Below, piece by piece: positions 61,482-64,000 of a stretch of 64,000 bases of DNA. Numbering within the stretch: position 1 is the first letter of the stretch; the number at the start of each line of letters is the position of its first letter. The translations under genes were made by a program, and so were the position numbers. The notes beneath the pieces are model-generated. The model ran no database searches and was not told the origin of the DNA. It was given only the letters and a program-made list of their open reading frames with translations. Source of the DNA: an uncultured beta proteobacterium (GTDB lineage Bacteria > Pseudomonadota > Gammaproteobacteria > Burkholderiales > Rhodocyclaceae); contig CAISOB010000051.1 in NCBI GenBank assembly GCA_903886975.1, forward strand, positions 1-64,000. The letters run 5' to 3'.

Positions 61482-62335
61482 CAGGCGCTTTCCGGCGGCG
61501 CGCCAACGCCTCGTCGTTGCTTGTAGCGGTTGTAGCCCCAAAGATACTGCTCGGGGCACTCCCTGATCAAATGCTCGATCTCGCGGCTGATCCGTTCGGC
61601 GCGCTCCTCGGTCGTGCCGCTTATCGCCTGTTGCGGCAACTGCAAGTGAAAATGGTAGCCGGTTCCGCCCGGCAGCCGTTCGGCCCACACCATGATGACC
61701 GCGGCGCCGCTCTCGGTCAGTCGTGCAGCCAGCGTCATCGTATAGGCGGGTCGGCCGAAGAAGTTCACCCAGCGGCCTTCGCCCGCGCGCGGCGCTTGGT
61801 CCGGCAGCATGCCGACCGCTTCGCCGCGCTTCAAGGCCTTGAGCAGTGCGCGCACACCGGTGAGATCGGCGGCAGCGATACGCAGCTGTCCGCGCGCCCG
61901 CCCGGCTTCGATCATCGTCTGCATCCAGGCTTGTTTGGGCGGGCGGTAAAGCACGGTGATCGGCGCATGGGTCGACAGGTACTGCGCGCAAATCTCGAAA
62001 CAACCGAGATGGGCAGTCAGATAAACGATGCCGTGGCCGGCGCGCATCGCGGCTTCGGCCAGTTCCCAGCCGCTCACTTTGACGACGCGGGACGCGGTTT
62101 CCGCGAGCGGGCGCAGCCATATCCGCGGCAGTTCGAGCGAAGTGCGGCCGGCATTGGCGATGGCTGCGGACCGCGCCTGCCGCGCGCCGGCCTGGCCGAG
62201 CGCCAGAACCATGTTCTCGCGCAGGTGCCGACGGTAGGTCGGCGAACCGAGCCAGGCCAGCCAGCCGCACGCGGCGCCGAGCGTGTGCAGCCAGGCGAGC
62301 GGCAGATTGCTGAGCAAACGAAAAAGAGATATCAC
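61481..62335 (-). CDS. lpxL: Lipid A late acyltransferase, LpxL family (paralogue 2)
   Basis: A 284-residue inner-membrane acyltransferase. An N-terminal membrane helix is followed by the HX4E motif HLGCFE near 108-113, LYRPPKQAWMQ and GEAVGMLPDQAPRAGEG, which define LpxL/M. It adds a secondary acyl chain to lipid A. First gene of an lpxL-waaG-waaP-kinase operon with one- and four-base overlaps. It is divergent from metK, and the 200-base gap holds both promoters. Confidence 0.92.
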   Translation of the reverse strand: MISLFRLLSNLPLAWLHTLGAACGWLAWLGSPTYRRHLRENMVLALGQAGARQARSAAIANAGRTSLELPRIWLRPLAETASRVVKVSGWELAEAAMRAGHGIVYLTAHLGCFEICAQYLSTHAPITVLYRPPKQAWMQTMIEAGRARGQLRIAAADLTGVRALLKALKRGEAVGMLPDQAPRAGEGRWVNFFGRPAYTMTLAARLTESGAAVIMVWAERLPGGTGYHFHLQLPQQAISGTTEERAERISREIEHLIRECPEQYLWGYNRYKQRRGVGAPPESA

Positions 62336-62359
62336 GCAATAACCTTACTGACAACGAGT

Positions 62360-62388
62360 TTGACCCGGCGCTTGGGAAAAACTACAAT
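62360..62388 (+). promoter_or_regulatory. metK promoter
   Basis: TTGACC at 62360-62365, an exact 17-base spacer and TACAAT at 62383-62388 give a near-consensus sigma70 promoter. The expected transcription start is near 62395, leaving a 140-base leader. Confidence 0.75.
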
Positions 62389-62394
62389 TATCCC

Positions 62395-62521
62395 ATCCGC
62401 CGAGTTAATCAGGACAACTTGCAGGGCGGGTGAAGCCGAACGCGGTTTCCAAAATACTGCTAAAGCGTCGCTGCTCGAACCCCGGGAGCCGGCCACGCCG
62501 CCTTAACGGGGTTTTTTATTT
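62395..62521 (+). promoter_or_regulatory. metK leader: SAM-II-like candidate riboswitch/attenuator
   Basis: From the predicted start the RNA can form P1 with CCGCC (62397-62401) and GGCGG (62425-62429). Its loop contains CTTGCAG (62418-62424). A seven-base-pair hairpin follows with arms 62432-62438 and 62443-62449, and GCTAAAG is at 62459-62465. A P1 loop ending in CTTGCAG, a long third segment and a GCUAAA tail are elements of the SAM-II consensus. The pseudoknot pairing, however, is poor by eye. A terminator follows. The SAM-II match is tentative; the attenuator layout is clearer. Confidence 0.5.
62478..62520 (+). terminator. Intrinsic terminator directly before the metK ribosome binding site
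   Basis: AACCCCG (62478-62484) pairs with CGGGGTT (62507-62513), with an inner CGGC/GCCG hairpin, followed by TTTTTTATTT. The metK ribosome binding site GGAG begins two bases later. No gene lies upstream in this transcript, so it is a leader terminator, probably conditional. Confidence 0.7.
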
Positions 62522-62535
62522 GGAGCAGAAAAAAC

Positions 62536-63702
62536 ATGTCTGATGCCTTTCTATTCACTTCCGAGTCCGTCTCCGAAGGCCACCCGGACAAGGTCGCCGA
62601 CCAGATCTCGGATGCCGTGCTCGACGCCATTCTGGCCAACGATCCGCGCGGCCGCGTAGCGTGCGAAACCTTGGTGTCCACCGGGCTCGTTGTCATTTCG
62701 GGCGAAATCACCACGACCGCCCACATCAATTACCGCGAAATCGCGCAGGAGACGGTCAGACGCATCGGCTACACCGACTCCGAAATCGGTTTCGATTACA
62801 AGAGCTGCGCCATTTTAACGGCAATCAATCGCCAGTCGCCGGATATCGCGCAAGGGGTTAACGAAGGCCAGGGCATCGATCTCGACCAGGGCGCTGGCGA
62901 TCAGGGCCTGATGTTCGGCTACGCCTGCAATGAAACGCCGTCGCTGATGCCGCTGCCGATCTTCTATGCACACCGCCTGATGCAACGCCAGGCCGAGGTG
63001 CGCAAGGACGGGCGCCTGACGTGGCTGCGTCCCGACGCCAAGAGCCAGCTTTCGGTCAAGTACGTCGACGGCAGGCCGGTTTCGATCGATACCGTCGTCG
63101 TGTCGACCCAACACGGTCCCGAGGTATCGCATGCCCAGATCGAGGAGGCCGTCATCGAGGAAATCATCCGGCCGGTCCTGCCGAAAGAACTGCTGACGGA
63201 CAAGACCCGCTATCTCGTCAATCCAACCGGCCGCTTCGTCGTCGGCGGCCCGCACGGCGATTGCGGCCTGACCGGACGCAAGATCATCGTCGACAGCTAC
63301 GGCGGCACTGCGCGCCATGGCGGTGGCGCATTCTCCGGCAAGGATCCGTCGAAGGTCGACCGCTCGGCTGCCTATGCCGCCCGCTATGTCGCCAAGAACA
63401 TCGTCGCCGCAGGCCTCGCCGAGCGCTGCGAGGTGCAGATCGCCTATGCCATCGGCGTCGCCAAACCGGTGTCGCTGATGGTCAGCACCTTCGGTACGGG
63501 CAAGATCAGTGACGAGAAGATCGTCGATCTGGTGGGCCGGCATTTCGACCTGCGCCCGAAAGGCATCATCCAGGCCCTCGACCTGCTGCGCCCGATCTAC
63601 GAAAAGACCGCCGCCTACGGCCATTTTGGCCGCGAGGAGCCTGAGTTTACTTGGGAGAATATCGATAAGGCGGCCGCGCTGCGCGCGGATGCCGGGCTGT
63701 AA
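62536..63702 (+). CDS. metK: S-adenosylmethionine synthetase
   Basis: A 388-residue enzyme making SAM from methionine and [15 protein letters not shown] at 15-26, [16 protein letters not shown] (ATP/methionine loop) and [18 protein letters not shown] (phosphate loop) are intact, and length is typical. GGAG lies 11 bases before ATG. The gene is monocistronic as far as can be seen. The upstream leader may allow feedback by SAM, and a decayed copy of its 3' end lies 85 bases downstream. Confidence 0.97.
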   Translation: MSDAFLFTSESVSEGHPDKVADQISDAVLDAILANDPRGRVACETLVSTGLVVISGEITTTAHINYREIAQETVRRIGYTDSEIGFDYKSCAILTAINRQSPDIAQGVNEGQGIDLDQGAGDQGLMFGYACNETPSLMPLPIFYAHRLMQRQAEVRKDGRLTWLRPDAKSQLSVKYVDGRPVSIDTVVVSTQHGPEVSHAQIEEAVIEEIIRPVLPKELLTDKTRYLVNPTGRFVVGGPHGDCGLTGRKIIVDSYGGTARHGGGAFSGKDPSKVDRSAAYAARYVAKNIVAAGLAERCEVQIAYAIGVAKPVSLMVSTFGTGKISDEKIVDLVGRHFDLRPKGIIQALDLLRPIYEKTAAYGHFGREEPEFTWENIDKAAALRADAGL

Positions 63703-64000
63703 GCCCGCGCCGTAGGCGTTTATCAATGCATCAATGACGGCTAACCTGGCGCGAGCCAGGTTAAGCCGGGCAGCGGCGGCCGTAACTAGAACATCGACCC
63801 TAACTTTGCCGCGCTGCGCACGGACCCCGGCCTTTAGCGCTCAGCCGCAGGCGCGTCGACACTGACGGTCAGCCAAGTAAAGCCGCAACGTCTCGATAGC
63901 CCGCAAGATTTCCATCCGTTTCCTTGGCCGTGGGCAATCGTAGTAAAATTACCTTCCTTAATGACAAACGCTTATTGCCCCACAGGCCTATGCTCAAGAA
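63703..64000 (+). other. Downstream region of metK, no intact gene
   Basis: Nearly 300 bases without a supportable gene. It contains a 12-13 base-pair hairpin at 63738-63768 (arms GGCTAACCTGGC and GCCAGGTT-AGCC with one bulge, no T-run) and a remnant of the metK 3' end. Near the window edge, TAGTAAAAT (63937-63945) resembles a -10 element. An ATG at 63990 could begin the next gene, which is cut off. Confidence 0.5.
63784..63855 (+). pseudogene. Decayed copy of the metK 3' end
   Basis: The stretch 63790-63837 reads NIDPNFAALRTDPGL plus stop, against [14 protein letters not shown] plus stop at the true metK end. The homology continues for about 15 bases past the stop codons (TCAGCCGCAGGCG against CGCGCCGTAGGCG). 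Only the last 15 codons are recognisable, and upstream the frame has a TAG where metK has GAG. It looks like an old tandem duplication or the scar of gene conversion or recombination at metK. Confidence 0.65.

Noticed and set aside
60360..62354. 664-codon version of WaaG with a 290-residue N-terminal extension
   Set aside because: The extension is an out-of-frame reading of lpxL; WaaG homologues begin at the ATG at 61481.
62395..62521. SAM-I or SAH riboswitch in the metK leader
   Set aside because: The SAM-I core and SAH motif strings are not present; only SAM-II-like pieces can be seen.
1..64000. CRISPR array, tRNA, rRNA, insertion sequence, integron or prophage
   Set aside because: No regularly spaced direct repeats, cloverleaf sequences, rRNA stretches, transposase or phage structural genes were noticed. 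The xerC gene is the housekeeping recombinase in its usual dapF context.
63990..64000. Start of a next gene at ATG 63990
   Set aside because: Only four codons lie in the window, too few to support a call.

Overview
The window is a GC-rich, densely coded stretch of a Gram-negative chromosome. The organism is most likely a betaproteobacterium close to the Rhodocyclales. That is an inference from the protein families and their mix: TRAP transporter, FCD-type GntR, an HslV that starts MEQYHG, cyaY/lptM/lysA, dapF/DUF484/xerC, WaaP/WaaG and LpxL lipid A/core genes, and a membrane pyrophosphatase. No rRNA, tRNA, CRISPR array, transposase or phage gene was recognised.

Layout. (1) 0.3-2 kb: quinone oxidoreductase and a convergent GntR regulator. 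(2) 2.1-8.8 kb: an operon-like run with a TRAP transporter (Q-M-P order), a 2-hydroxyacid dehydrogenase, an RraA/HMG-aldolase-like protein, a KDPG-type aldolase and a PfkB kinase. It looks like uptake and breakdown of an unidentified sugar acid under GntR control. (3) 8.8-17.6 kb: a REP-like repeat, cyaY divergent from lptM-lysA, then an RND efflux pair, hslR, an MFS carrier and an alpha/beta hydrolase. (4) 17.6-20.4 kb: a divergent membrane pyrophosphatase behind a long leader that ends in a terminator-like hairpin. (5) 20.4-25.4 kb: hslU and hslV on the minus strand, kept apart by a DUF3391-like/HDOD pair on the plus strand, then a STAS protein and a Fur-family regulator. (6) 25.5-30 kb: msrB, dapF-DUF484-xerC, a GNAT acetyltransferase and a first lpxL-like gene.

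(7) 30-62.3 kb is a very large envelope-polysaccharide region. It holds seven multi-spanning GT-C-like proteins, a carbamoyltransferase, and a lower-GC block with a GT4 enzyme, a methyltransferase and an acetyltransferase. It also holds a full L-Ara4N route (arnT, one arnE-like subunit, arnB, arnC, arnA split into two genes, arnD with a probable AUU start), then msbA, ugd, a UDP-glucuronate 4-epimerase-like gene, a polyprenyl-phosphate glycosyltransferase, a TVP38/DedA-type protein and a lipoprotein. On the minus strand lies lpxL-waaG-waaP followed by a protein with two kinase domains. Together these could make UDP-GlcA, divert it to UDP-Ara4N and UDP-GalA, load polyprenyl phosphate and decorate lipid A/core in the periplasm.

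(8) 62.3-64 kb: metK behind a well-formed promoter and a leader of about 140 nt that has SAM-II-like elements and an intrinsic terminator touching the ribosome binding site. Downstream is a decayed copy of the 3' end of metK. The strongest leads are the metK leader, the hppA leader and unusual pyrophosphatase, the possible Rgt-like GalA pathway, the fused double kinase, and the orphan sugar-acid operon.
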